A program made the translations under genes and the position numbers. A DNA stretch of 64,000 nt, from contig NC_092568.1 of assembly GCF_037975245.1 (NCBI RefSeq), forward strand, positions 17,441,001 through 17,505,000. Direction: 5' to 3'. The notes under the pieces are model-generated. The model did not search any database. It was not told the DNA's origin and saw nothing but the letters and a program-made list of their open reading frames with translations. Below, piece after piece: positions 36,456 through 48,146 of this stretch. The stretch comes from Apostichopus japonicus. Its lineage: Eukaryota; Echinodermata; Holothuroidea; Aspidochirotida; Stichopodidae. How positions within the stretch are numbered: the stretch's first letter is position 1; each line of letters opens with the position of its first letter.

Positions 36456-38000
36456 TTCTTGCTGTAAGCTGTCTACCTTTACAACTATATTCTATGCAGA
36501 CGATCATGAATTGGGATTAAGCCTGAAATTTCAACAAACAATACCTATTTACACTTCAAGACCTTTTGAATGAGGAAGGAACAATACTTATTAAGTCAAT
36601 AACGTTAACTACATGTGACTACTCAACTATTCTTATTTAGGGATCTGAATGGCTGGAAATAGCACAGTAATTCGAAACCCGAAACAGGATTCAAAGTGTT
36701 TTGAGTTTATGCAAGTAGATTTGGGAAGCACGGGGATCGGAAATTCGTCAACTACAAGAATATGTTCAGTCCGCAGTGACTTGATTATTGATCCTCTGAA
36801 ACTGCGGCATTTGCATGTATAAGGCCCCCCCCCCCCCCGCCCCCAATGACCGTGTTCCACACACATATAGAAGTGTGTATTTAGTTTAATAAAAAATATT
36901 AGAATCTTCCTTAAAATATCACAGTTTTATCTATAATCAGCCAACTTGATCACGTTGTTTACAATTGTTGCATTTTGAAAGAAGTGAATGGTAATGAAGA
37001 AGGGACGGTGACGAGGACGGATTTGGATGTTTTTATAGCTTGTATATGTGCAAATACATTTTGTCAACACTCTGACATGGTCGACTCTATCAGCAGCTAA
37101 AATCTCTATAAAGCATAAGTTATAGGAGGCAATAGCACCCCTTTCAAAGTCATAGCTACTCTCCCTTCACCGCCGCCCCTCCTTCCCATTTCAGTTTGCT
37201 GCTACGTTACTGAACCATGAAAATTGTATCTTAGATTTCTATAACAAAGAAATAAACGGACGGAAGCAATATTAAGTTTCCTCCTCCTATTGATTTGAAT
37301 AGAGGTATTTGAGTCACCTCTCATACACTTTTGAATTTCATGTAAATGTTAACGTTTTCATAAATTTAAGTTTGATTCACCGATGAAGTGTTGAGGGGGA
37401 AGGGGCCCGGTGGGGGAGGGGTATAGTTGATGAAGAATGACACAGTTTTACACGGATGCCTGTACAGTTGTATATTAATTTTTTAGTCTAAAAAATTTCA
37501 TATCCACATTGTCAAATGTGATAAGCAGTAAATACATTTGTATGTAACTCAGATGGTTTCTTAACGTGAATCAAATTTTCCCCTCAGATCTATCTTTTGC
37601 AGATGATATGGTCAGAAATACGAGTAGAAAGTTGTATTTCCAAAAGATTCCAAAATTTATACTATTTCACCACAACTTATGGAGGCAAAAAGATCAAATA
37701 TTTGTAATGAGCGTGTGTGTGTGTGTGTGTGGGGGGGGGGGGTTGTTGCTTAATGTGTTCGAGAAGTGGTGCAGTTTGGTGTTTACTCGATATGACGCTG
37801 TAATTGCGCCATGAAAATGTGTTAACATATTCGAACTAAGACCTTATTTTGGGAAGACATATGGCCTACTAGCAGCAAGCTATAGAGGCCAACTCGGCGT
37901 TCGGGGCTCTACCTTGCCCGTTAGGCTCTGCCTTGAAATCAGACGCAAGATATTATGTTTACCTCGCATTCCTTTGGTTACTTGATTAACACTTGTCACG
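36456..38000. other. Intergenic with repeat pieces
   Basis: 37320-37400 matches about 49640-49695, and 37390-37525 matches 15130-15286. These extend the mosaic shared between the 15, 36 and 48 kb regions. C run at about 36828-36838; GT repeat and G run at 37711-37742. No gene. Confidence 0.45.
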
Positions 38001-38339
38001 GTTCGGTCCAGTCTTGGACACCCAAAATGATAATGATAGTGTGATCAAGTTAACTGCTACAATGTGTGTATGTTCAGCTATAAATGAACAATAAACTAAA
38101 AGAAGGATAAACACTGACGTTTATCTGGTAAGCTTAATAATATCAATGATCAAGTTGAACACTTACGGTCACTCAAGGATTTATTTAGCGTCGAAGGCGC
38201 TAAATGCATGTTCCCAAGATGTGTTCTTTTATTTATAAGTATATCAACAATATTCTCCCATGTGTCTTTAGTGATATTGTTAATCCCAGTAATTCCGCTA
38301 ATATTCGTAACAGTATAGAAATAATACCCATTTTTCAGT

Positions 38340-38690
38340 TAGCAGACATCACTCGAAACACAGTCAAGTATACTCTTGAATAACTACTGCTATAAAACCT
38401 GGAAAGTGCTTCCGAATGATATAAAAAACGTTAAATCTTATGTATAACGTTTAAGGGCAAACTAAAAGCCCACCTAATTGAAAACTACGCTGACTGGGTA
38501 TTGATTATCTCATGTTTATTTTTCTCTACTCTAATTGTTACCTTTTTTCATTGTTATTTGTAATTTTTTGGTCGCTAGCTCGAAAAACTACTATTGTTTT
38601 TCTAGTGTCCTGTTTATACTATACCAAATTGTTCTATTGTTCTTATGTATAGACGAAATAAATGAAAGGAAATGAAATGACCCCTATAAC
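38340..38690 (+). mobile_element. LINE 3' end fragment
   Basis: Deduced pieces YKTWKVLPNDIKNVKSYVTF and, after a one-base frame change, KGKLKAHLIENYADW resemble the C-terminal end of a non-LTR reverse transcriptase ORF (the W-x-x-LP-x-x-I pattern, then a basic tail). A 3' tail with AAATGAAAGGAAATGAAATG closes the copy near 38680. Confidence 0.5.
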
Positions 38691-39309
38691 ACCGAAGTAA
38701 ATTACCACCGTCCTACATTTTACCACATACGCGTGAAGCCAGTACACGCGCGCTTCCCACTGAACTAAACATAACATTATTTTATTTCAGTGGCGCGTTC
38801 TCACATACGTTTTTGATTTCTTGAGACGCGTTCCTAAACATTTAACGCCCGAAGGTTTCGTGAAAATGCTTCGTCGTATATCGAAAAATGGCGGTATAGA
38901 AAGTTACTTTCCCCATAATACAGATGACGACCAATAACAGTAGCATAAATCAATTACTCTGGCAAGATATAAATGTTAAGTTGGATTTAATGGCAGGGAA
39001 CTATAGTGTATCTAACAAGATATAGGGATGTAGGACATAATGGATGGAGAATCATAACTAAACGTCCTAATTTATTTGAAGTTGCCTTGTTGATGTATAG
39101 GCTTATCTCTTACGCATGAAACCATATTCCTAATACGGCAAAAACAAGAAACCAAGACTACAAAAAAGCTTTACTTTTAGTAAGCTGTCATGTTTCTAAC
39201 GCCTTCGGCGCATTAACAAAACAATGGTTTCACTTAAAATCAGTCAAGTCGATCAAATAGTTTGCTTCATCATAAAGTGAATAGGAACCCTATAGCAAAA
39301 GAAGTTACG

Positions 39310-39960
39310 AAGTAGTAGTAGTAAGTTGAGTCTCGTCTATCCGACATGCTCAGTGATTAACCTCCGCCACGTATCACGATCTTGCGCAAGGTTTATTGCT
39401 TCCTCGAAATTGTTAATATTAATGTCCTTAAATTGCGACTTTATTTTTCCAAGCAAGGTATAGTCACGGGCCTTCCTACTGGTTTAGCAGTATATGTCTC
39501 AGTGCTTCTCTTAAAGCAACCTTTGCTGGAGCGTCCTCCTGGAGTCTTGCTACATCACCGAAAAATCTCAATCTTCTATGTGCGACTAGGGATGACCAAG
39601 GTGTTTGGTTGGTTTCGTTGTAGAGCTCATCATTTGATAACCAATTGTTATTGGTCCACCTAATGTTGAGAATATTTCGAAGTAGTCTCCTTTGAAAAGT
39701 GTCAATTTTGCGATCAAGATCCTTCGTTGTGCCCCACAGTTCGCAATTGTACAAAAAATACTCTTAAATAAAGACTCAAAAATCCTAAGCTTAATGTTCC
39801 GGCTTATGTTTTTGCTTTTGAAAATGCTTGACAGTGTGTTGAAAGCACCGTTGGTTATACCAATTCTTCGGTTAATGTCTTCTTCGGTCCCCTGCAAGCT
39901 TCCAACATATTTACACTTCTTCCAAGTTACGAAAGCGCCATGAAAAGTCATGTTGTGACC
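39310..39960 (-). mobile_element. LINE fragment: C-terminal reverse-transcriptase region
   Basis: Read on the minus strand, three frames in turn give a typical endonuclease/reverse-transcriptase C-terminus: KYVGSLQGTEEDINRRIG, then LYNCELWGTT with KIDTFQRRLLRNILNIRW and RRLRFFGDVARLQEDAPAKV, then INLAQDRDTWRRLITEHVG and a TAG at 39340-39338. The frame changes twice, so the copy is dead. The tail has TACTACTACT triplets. Upstream parts of the element are absent, as in 5'-truncated LINEs. Confidence 0.8.
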
Positions 39961-40224
39961 CAAAGCACGCGCGTGTCGGCGCCCGCGTGCACTGGTTGCA
40001 ACTGTTTGTGTGTAGAAAGTACAGAAGTAAGAAATGTAGGGCCTTGTGCGCATTCACGCGCGCATCTCTTATTTCGGAAACGATTTACCTTTGACAAACT
40101 ACTGTATACAGCAATGTGTCAATATGGCAAGTCCTATGATAACGCATCACACGCCCTTTGAGCAAACATTATCAACGCGCATTCCAGTATTTATGCGCAA
40201 TGTGAAAGCGCGATGGGTTGTCGC

Positions 40225-40330
40225 TGCATTGGCCAATTAGAAACTCATATACATTCGACGCATTTATATTATGCTCAACCACGATTGGTTGACACTCTGT
40301 TGACGTCACACGAGAGAGACGTATACATAC
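40225..40330 (+). promoter_or_regulatory. Probable promoter of the secreted-protein gene, with CRE and CCAAT boxes
   Basis: A perfect cAMP-response palindrome, TGACGTCA, lies at 40301-40308. Inverted CCAAT boxes (ATTGG) lie at about 40230 and 40284. The start codon is about 140 bases downstream of the CRE. This spacing suits a proximal promoter; no clear TATA box at the expected place. Confidence 0.4.
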
Positions 40331-40444
40331 ACACATGCTTGCCAACCCCATATTCAAGCATTGATATGTTGACTCGTTCACCATAAACAAACATTTACAA
40401 AACTTTACCAATCTACCTTACCTATTTCGAACTTATACATTGAA

Positions 40445-43400
40445 ATGGTTCGCATTTTCTCCTTCGGAGTAGCTTGTGTTTTGCTCTGTGTAGTTGTGCG
40501 TACTATTATTAATGTGCCTTTACACGTTGATTCGGAAAAACTTGGGATTTGTGCTGACGTTAATACATCTGAAATCGCCGCCAGTCTCAAACAGGTAATC
40601 AATTGAATGTTAATCTCTTTTATCCAATTGTATTCTTAACTCAGTATTCTGAATCAGTAAAAGCACCCACCCAGACCTGCTTTGGATGTACGGCAGTAAA
40701 CTATTCATTACTGTGTTGCTAAAGATAAATTCACGGACTAGTTTATCAAATAGTTGTGTAACCGTGACTGCTAAGTAAGTAGTTTTATGATAACGTTTTC
40801 ATTTAGAGTATGGTGGTATTGAATTCATGTAGCAGGTATAACTTATACCATTTATATTCCAAGGTAAAAATTCATAAATATTGAAATTGAAAATAAATTG
40901 AGGGGAAAGCAGAACCTTTCTGAAATTTTCTTCATAAAAATTCTTCAGACATTTGGTGTGCGTGTTAGTGGGGGGTGGGGGGGAGTTTAAATGAATATTT
41001 GGGGCCCTATTTCCCGTCCATGTGGGTGGAGGGGTGGTGGTAGTGATGAAATGGAAATATTGGATAGAGATCATTATTAAAAGTGGATAAGAGCCTTTTT
41101 ATTTGTGTATACGAATTTATTATACACATATTTAGTTGTAAACCCCCATCTACATACCTTGTTCCTAAGTCAAAATATGGTTGACTGAATGTAAACTGTT
41201 TTAACACGATAAACCCTTGATTCTTCAAGGAGTTCAACAAAGTATGGAGAGGTAAGTGGTTTGTTATGTCATCACGCGGTAAATGTTCTTCCAATGTTTT
41301 TCTTTCCTATTATAATTTTCTTCTTGAAACATCCTTGAAATGCGATACCGTTGGAATGTTTACTTAACAGTCAATGTTTTGTGTATTTTAGAGTTTCATT
41401 TCATCAAAATATAACTATTTTCAACTGATTTGTCGTGATGTCAACATTCTCTCTGTTGTTGCTAAATGCAATTCATGTGAACGAACAGTCTTCTTTTTGA
41501 AGGGAAATCCTGCACTTTTCACACCTTGATTCATTTTTCTTTTGTAACGGCTTTAGACCTTGGACCTCACTGACGTGAGATGTTACCCTGACCCTGACAA
41601 TGCATCTCTTTTGAAGTGCCCACTGCGACCACTAAGGGTACGTATATTACTTAGTAATGTATCCCCCTCCTCCACCCCCCACACACACACCCATCTCCCT
41701 TCATCGATTGTCTCTGTTCATGTTTGTTAACACTTAAAGTTTAATTAAAAGATTGTGTTGTGTCCTCCCATGTAGTATCCAATAGATAAGTTGCTTTTTT
41801 TTTATAAGTAACAAATGCATCAAAGACTATCCCCACCCCCACCCTGCTACCTGCTAACGATACTGGCCCCGGAGGTCTTCTATTACAACACTACATTTAG
41901 GCAGAAGGGGAAATTCATAACATAAGATATATAAACCTATAAACGCATAGTTTACAATCAAAGAAAACGTATAAAGTCGTAACATACTTACCCACCAAAG
42001 GCTGCTATGCTCTTAACAAGTTTTCTGTTCAGTCAGTTTGCATAATCAAGGTTACCATGCAGGTATCAGTATATATGCACGAACAAAGTAAAATCTATTT
42101 GGTAGTTTATTCATGTACGGTATTTTCTTTTTACAGATGACGGTTAAAGACACAAATAGTTCGGGCTTTGCTGATGGAGATGTTGCCTGGTATCTCGTTT
42201 TCTCCTCTCACGTCTTTAACTTGGGTTTTACCTTTTCCCCTCATCTGTTTCCTCTAACGACTATCAAATATATCACCATGTAAACCTCTACTCATGCGTT
42301 ACCATATATAGCTAGGACCCAAACAAACCACCCTAAACACATGCAATTTCCCACCCGACTAGGAAAACGTATATTCGAATATAGTCATAATCCGTTGAAT
42401 AGCGTTCTTGTACTAGAACAGAATATTTATATTTAAAAAATGGTTTCTGAATGTAAATTGCTTATATTTTATGCATCAGATACAAGTATATATCATAATT
42501 AGTTTGCAGCTATAAACTAATTAGTTATAGTTGATCTTTGTTTACCATATCCAATTTCCCACCCGACTAGGAAAACGTATATTCGAATATAGTCATAATC
42601 CGTTGAATAGCGTTCTTGTGCATGAACAGAATATTTATATTTAAAAAATGGTTTCTGAATGTAAATTGCTTATATTTTATGCATCAGATACAAGTATATA
42701 TCATAATTAGTTTGCAGCTATAAACTAATTAGTTATAGTTGATCTTTGTTTACCATATCCAAGCAATGTTGGATGATTTTTATTTCATGGAATTAGAATA
42801 GGTCTATAAGCATATTGAAGGTTCGGTCAAAAATTTTGAATTACATGCATGTAGTCATCCGGGCAGTGAAGTTTTATATATTTCAATTGTATAGGTCTTT
42901 AATGACTTGCTATATAAGACTAAAACATGACATTACTTTCGTCAACAAATATATACCGTTTACCGTATATCATATATAAGCTAGAAATTTCGATGATTTT
43001 CTGCACGTTTGTATCTAATTAATTTATGTTCAGTTTGAATAACAATCTCTCCTGTCATCCAAACTTGCATCGAAATTCTCAAACCCTGCCTCATTAAACA
43101 CCAGCTAAACAGTTTGCAAAGATGTCTTTAAGTTATCAACAAGGAACTCAGTTTAAAAGTATTCGCTTTGTGTTAAATATTTTTAGCATTCTGCAATTCA
43201 TTCTCAGTTGTTGTAGATCGTTTCATTCACTACATAACTTATAACCACGTTATTTACAAAGTGGTTAGATTAAATTAAAACACCCCATGGGTGAGACCAT
43301 TTGTGACTTCTTGACCTTAATTATGAACACTCTGTTGGGATATTAAACAAACTAAAAAAAATCACCGTCTCTTTTATTCTCATTTAACCCGAACTCATTT

Positions 43401-43985
43401 CTTACTGGTCTTTTTTATATCTCAGGTATTCTCTTGACGAGTTTGAAGAACCATCTTTGAAGCAATGGATTGTCTCTAGCGAGACCTTTGATGAGAGGGA
43501 ACTTGTGCGGTACCGCCAGAACTTGACAAAAGAAGTCGATATGACTTTACAGGATAAGGTAAATCTTATATTTAGATGTTCGATGTAGGACTTATCTAGC
43601 ATGAAGTCGAGTTTTGTGCACATTTTTTTTAATATTTTAAATTATGTTTCATCATTGCTCTGCAGATAATGAATGTGTCACGTATGTATCTAAACTCTGA
43701 ATAAATAAATGTTTAGATTTTGCACAAACGCTTCCTTTGTGTTGAAAAAATAATGTTTTTCTTCTCGTCTCCTCACAGTTCAGACATACACTGAATCGAT
43801 GCACCAAATATTTCCTGGACTCTTTCCGACTTTTTAGCGACAAAAAGAGTGGTGGAAATTTGAACCTCACAAACCTGACGAATACTGAAGATGAATATTC
43901 AGAGTTTGAGAATGATCACGTGACAACTGGAGCAAGCACCGAGGACGTGGTATCATCTGTCGTCGACTACATTGTTGACTTATAA
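40445..43985 (+). CDS. Secreted four-cysteine protein, 207 residues, unrecognised
   Basis: Five exons with good GT-AG sites join without a frame break: 40445-40594, 41557-41637, 42137-42189, 43426-43558 and 43779-43985. The intron phases are 0, 0, 2, 0. Residues 1 to about 22 form a signal peptide (MVRIFSFGVACVLLCVVV, then RTI). The mature part has four cysteines, in the contexts GICADV, VRCYPD, LKCPLR and NRCTKY. It also has several N-glycosylation sites (NTS, NAS, NSS, and NLT three times). The second half is charged and probably helical; the C-terminus is acidic (EDEYSEFEND). Stop TAA at 43983. I recognise no family; a small secreted ligand or an ectodomain are options. It lies 196 bases upstream of the locus B start codon on the same strand and may be spliced to it. 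Confidence 0.65.
42344..42760 (+). repeat. Recent 208-bp tandem duplication in intron 3
   Basis: 42344-42551 is repeated immediately at 42552-42760. The visible differences are essentially one short word (GTACTAGAAC against GTGCATGAAC), so the event is recent or the copies have been homogenised. Confidence 0.9.
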
Positions 43986-44035
43986 CACCGAACACAGGGT
44001 ATCACCGTGCACACTAGAGCAGGATTCATGGCATT

Positions 44036-44180
44036 ATACTCATTGGCAAAGTACATCTTTAACATCCTTTCGTCATCGGTGGACCAGTTGCTAGTCTTTC
44101 ATAGAGAATTCATCTCCTTAGTTAATCAAGTCTTCTTTGGTATGATTTGTTACTTCGAGCAGATTCCAATTGAGAACTCA
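44036..44180 (+). promoter_or_regulatory. Upstream region of locus B, homologous to locus A
   Basis: The stretch aligns with 11390-11535 (shared AGAGAA(C/T)TCATCTC and GTTACTTC(A/G)AGCAGATTC). It holds a possible splice acceptor (ACTTCGAGCAG, ending at 44162) kept in both loci, and may be either promoter/5' UTR or the end of an intron. Confidence 0.45.
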
Positions 44181-47100
44181 ATGGATTATCAATGGAATAT
44201 GACTTGCTCAATTACTACCAAGAATGATCGACTGAAGGACGCCCTCACTGATCTTCAAGTGACCACCTTCCTGTTTGTTCTAATTTGTGGTAAGTCTCGT
44301 GTGGGTTGATCTCGTAAGAATGTTATCACATTGAAATAAGTAACTATTTAAACTTCATTAATTGTTCTTCTAATTACTTTTTATGTTCTTGTATTTCAGG
44401 TATGATCATCCATATCGTGCTTCATATATACATGAGGCGACTCTCGAACAGAAATCATGATCCAAATGAACACCTTCCCGCCCTCTATGATAATGGTAAG
44501 AATTATTCTTATAGGCTGCGACTTCTGTAGATTTATATGTACCTTCACTGTGTAATTTAGTAATATGTTAATTTGATTTTCAAGCGAAGAACCAACATCT
44601 TAACATTAATTGTTTATATATGCACATCACACCTCCTTAAATGTTAACTTCAGTTATCATCTTCCCCGCAATTTCACTTAATTGTTTCGAAGCTGGTCAG
44701 TATATTCGTTAAGAACAAAACATAAGTTAATGGATTCTTCTTTAAGAGGCCAACCAAATAGTCACAGGTTGAATTTCTTTACATTGTCTAGTTAATCTGT
44801 CTCCGTTACATGTCTTAAGCTAACTTTATATCTTGGATATTCCTATCCATCTCATTATTCATTTGTAGATCCAAAATCAGATTATACATACATATTCCTT
44901 TTCAACTCACTTTAGCTGACGGTGGCATTCCTAAGGACAAGAACATCGAACAGAACAGCATATCTAGAACTGTTCAGCTATTGCCATGGGGATCTACCTC
45001 GTATCACACTCGTGCACTTGAAGAAAACATCGGTCATGAGATCCGGCAGAGGTAAATCCATATAATGATGAATAATAGTGGCAAAAAAATTAACATAATA
45101 ACTGACATTTGAAAGCGACTCATTATCATATCATTTCCTTGCAATCGTGATAAATTAAAGACCGCTTACTAAGATTCTTCTCTTTCCTCCCAATATGTGA
45201 ACCTTAATCATAGTTCCACTGTGATAACTTAGGGAGAAACAAAGAAGTTGTATATGTAAAGATAAAAGGATGGGTTCGGCCTCCCCACACCTTCCCTTTT
45301 TGGAACTCCCTCTCAGGAAATTTGAAACTGGACTTAAAATTAAATTAGGTGTAGAAAGTAGTCTTATAGTATTACAAAAAGATGAGTGTGTAGCTTTTCA
45401 ACGAATATAAACTGTTTCTTACCTATTGTTTCGTAGACGTTTCCTACACCCAACTCGTTATTCACCAACAATAACAATTGACCATGGTGCCAGGAGTATC
45501 AAAGATGTATTTCGTCATGAGTCTTCGTCATCTGTCTACACCACCTCCATCGTCACAACCTCCAGTCTGCTATCTTCATCAACTGTTACCACCTCCAGTC
45601 GATCATCTTCACCCATAGTCAGCAGTTTCAGTCGGTTGCCCCCAGTTCTGTGTCATTCGTCATTCTTCACTGTCACACCAGACGTCATCTGCAGCTTGAA
45701 CAAAAGAAAGAGATCTGCACACAACCGACCAGACAAGATCACTTCCTCTGCATCTGCTTCCAACCGTAAATCGACCATTGGTGGTACGAGCACGAAATAC
45801 GGCGTTCCATACAGAAACGAAGCACGCATGTTACCATTGGTTACTGATACCACTTCAAGATTGTCGCTTTCCTCCAGTGGCTCGACTTCCAGCCTGTTGT
45901 CTTTATCAATTATTAGTCAAGAGGACTACACCGCACCATCTGTTGATGATGTCATGGCATTTGACAGCCTTTACTCAGAGACCGAAGCTAACGAAGATCC
46001 ATTTGAAGATGACTCCTACCATCTCGAGCTTTTGTTTCCATCATCCGATGATAGCCTCTACTCTACGATCCAAGAGAACGACATTCCACGCAATAATGGA
46101 GCATACGCCATTGACTTACCATTGGAGTTTGATAACTTCTGCACTCCATCGCCTCCCACCAGTGGCTCGACTTCCAGCATGCTGTCTTTATCAATTATTA
46201 GTCAAGAGGACTACACAGCACCATCTGTTGATGATGTGGCATTTGACAGCATTTACTCAGAGACCGAAGCAAACGAAGATCCATTTGAAGATGACTCCTA
46301 CCATCTCGAGCTTTTGTTTCCATCATCCGATGATAGCCTCTACTCTACGATCCAAGAGAACGACATTCCACGCAATAATATAGCATACGCCATTGACTTA
46401 CCATTGGATTTTGATAACTTCTGCACTCCATCGCCTCCCACCAGTGGCTCGACTTCCAGCCTGCTGTCTTTATCAATTATTAGTCAAGAGGACTACACAG
46501 CACCATCTGTTGATGATGTGGCATTTGACAGCATTTACTCAGAGACCGAAGCAAACGAAGATCCATTTGAAGATGACTCCTACCATCTCGAGCTTTTGTT
46601 TCCATCATCCGATGATAGCCTCTACTCTACGATCCAAGAGAACGACATTCCACGCAATAATGGAGCATACGCCATTGACTTACCATTGGAGTTTGATAAC
46701 TTCTGCACTCTATCGCCTCCCTCCAGTGACTCGAGTTCTAGCCTGGTATCTCCTTCCGATTCTTCCTCGCTTTTAACTCAAGAGGACTACGTGGATCCAT
46801 TTGCTGATGATATATTTGCATCTGACAGGTCTAACACCCAGTCACAGGCAGACGAAAGCAGTCTCTTTGATTTTGAGGCATCCTGGGACTCAGAAACCGA
46901 TGAAGATGAAGTGTCCCATTACGGTAATCCTTACCACCTTGAATTACCATTTGCAAACTCGTTTGGTAGCGCTGAATTCACGCAGGTGTGCGACATTCCA
47001 TTTGGTTTTGAGAACATCTCAACCATCTCCAGCCTTAGCAGTTCATCCAGTGACATCACCTCCAGCCTGGCATTCTCTTCCTCTAATTCATCGATCAGTA

Positions 47101-47795
47101 GTGAAGATGACGTCATCGATGACGTCAATAATGATGACATTCTGATGAGCTCTGGCGGGTCTACCTACCAGCCAACTGAGTACTCCTCTTTTGAGTATTC
47201 TACCGGCTTAACGACTGATGAAGACGAAGATCCATTTAACGACGACTCCTACCACCTGGACTTACTGTTTCCATCCTGCGATGGTAGCCTCGACTCTGCA
47301 GTGATACAGGCTTATGACGTTCCAAACAGAAATAGAGCCTGCACCCTTGAGTTACCACTGGCAACTGACTACATCATCCGTCCTCTCCGACACAACCATA
47401 TCGTTGAAACCGCCAACCGCAGTAACGATCTTCGCACCGAGATAAGCGAACAATTCACCGGCACTGGAAGTCTTCCAACCCGTCTACTGTACCAGGAGTT
47501 ACTGTTTTCATCCTTCGATGGTAGCCTTGACTCTACAGTGATACAGGCTAATGACGTTCCAAACAGAAATAGAGCCTGCACCCTTGAGTTACCTCTGGCA
47601 ACTGACTACATAATCCCTCCTCTCCGACATAACCATATCGTTGAAACCGTCAACCGCAGTAACGATCTTCGCACCGAGATAACCGAACAACTAACCGGCA
47701 CGGGAAGTCTTCCAAACGGTCTCCTGTATCCGAATCTCGAAGAAACCTTATTTTTTCTAACTCTCAATTTGATCCAAAATCGCCTTTTCAACTGA
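44181..47795 (+). CDS. Locus B: single-pass membrane protein with a repeat-rich Ser/Asp tail, 899 residues, unrecognised
   Basis: Exons 44181-44289, 44400-44495, 44916-45051 and 45437-47795 join in phases 1, 1, 2. No signal peptide is seen at this start. Residues 1-26 hold one N-glycosylation site (NMT). Residues 27-48 form one membrane span, followed by RRLSNR, so the N-terminus should be outside and the tail inside. The tail is rich in Ser, Thr, Asp and Glu and probably disordered. Three near-identical repeats of about 94 residues start at 261, 356 and 450, with a diverged fourth at 544. Two 79-residue repeats follow near the C-terminus. Each 94-residue repeat has SLYSTI, fitting the ITIM pattern, at Tyr322, Tyr416 and Tyr510. 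Five DPF motifs start at about 301, 395, 489, 567 and 712. I recognise no family. Locus A at 11.5 kb is its decayed paralogue. An in-frame splice from the upstream gene could add a signal peptide and ectodomain. Confidence 0.7.
45876..46724 (+). repeat. Coding tandem repeat, three units of 285, 282 and 282 bp
   Basis: Units start at 45876, 46161 and 46443, each with AGTGGCTCGACTTCCAGC. The only length difference is one ATG codon in unit 1 (GATGTCATGGCA against GATGTGGCA). Nucleotide identity is very high, including silent positions, so the array is young or under gene conversion. A degenerate fourth unit begins at 46725. Confidence 0.92.
47251..47730 (+). repeat. Coding repeat of 237 bp, two units near the C-terminus
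   Basis: The segment with GATGGTAGCC at 47280 recurs at 47517. Each encodes about 79 residues including NRNRACTLELPLATDYII and LRHNHIVE. The last part of the second unit (EITEQLTGTGSLPNGLLYPN) is what survives at the end of locus A. Confidence 0.88.
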
Positions 47796-47914
47796 AACTT
47801 GCCTGCTGTGAATTATCTAGAATCTCTAAAATCTCTAAATTCTCTAAAGTCTCTAAAATTGTCTTTTTTCCAAACTACTAAAATATATTTTTTATTGTTG
47901 ATGACTCGTACTAA

Positions 47915-47920
47915 AATAAA
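47915..47920 (+). terminator. Polyadenylation signal AATAAA, locus B
   Basis: AATAAA lies 120 bases after the locus B stop, in an A/T-rich 3' UTR. In the homologous block at 15 kb the matching word reads AATAAC. Confidence 0.5.
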
Positions 47921-47929
47921 ATTAAAAAA

Positions 47930-48146
47930 ACTAATACATTGTGTGTCGGTGTTGTTCATTTCTAGTCTCACATGGGTGGTTAAATGTAATTAAGGATTAT
48001 TATTTGCATTTTTATGTTATACAACCATCACGTAACTTAAACTCGGAGAAACCCTATCTTACTTTACTCAGCCAATCAGAACGGAATCCTTTATAAATAT
48101 GGCTTTTAAAGGCATCCGTAAATTCACTTTTTGGAGAATAGCGCCT
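47930..48146 (+). repeat. 3' flank block of locus B with CCAAT and TATA boxes
   Basis: Matches 15440-15660 at high identity, including CCAAT at 48072-48076 and TATAAATA at 48092-48099. It ends abruptly at the junction with the composite repeat at 48147. Confidence 0.7.

Noticed and set aside
39476-40053. Host protein-coding gene on the minus strand
   Set aside because: The deduced protein is a LINE reverse-transcriptase C-terminus broken across three frames.
45778-46776. Second long plus-strand frames inside locus B exon 4
   Set aside because: They are the shifted-frame reading of the three coding repeats. The main frame runs through the whole exon and links in phase to exons 1-3.
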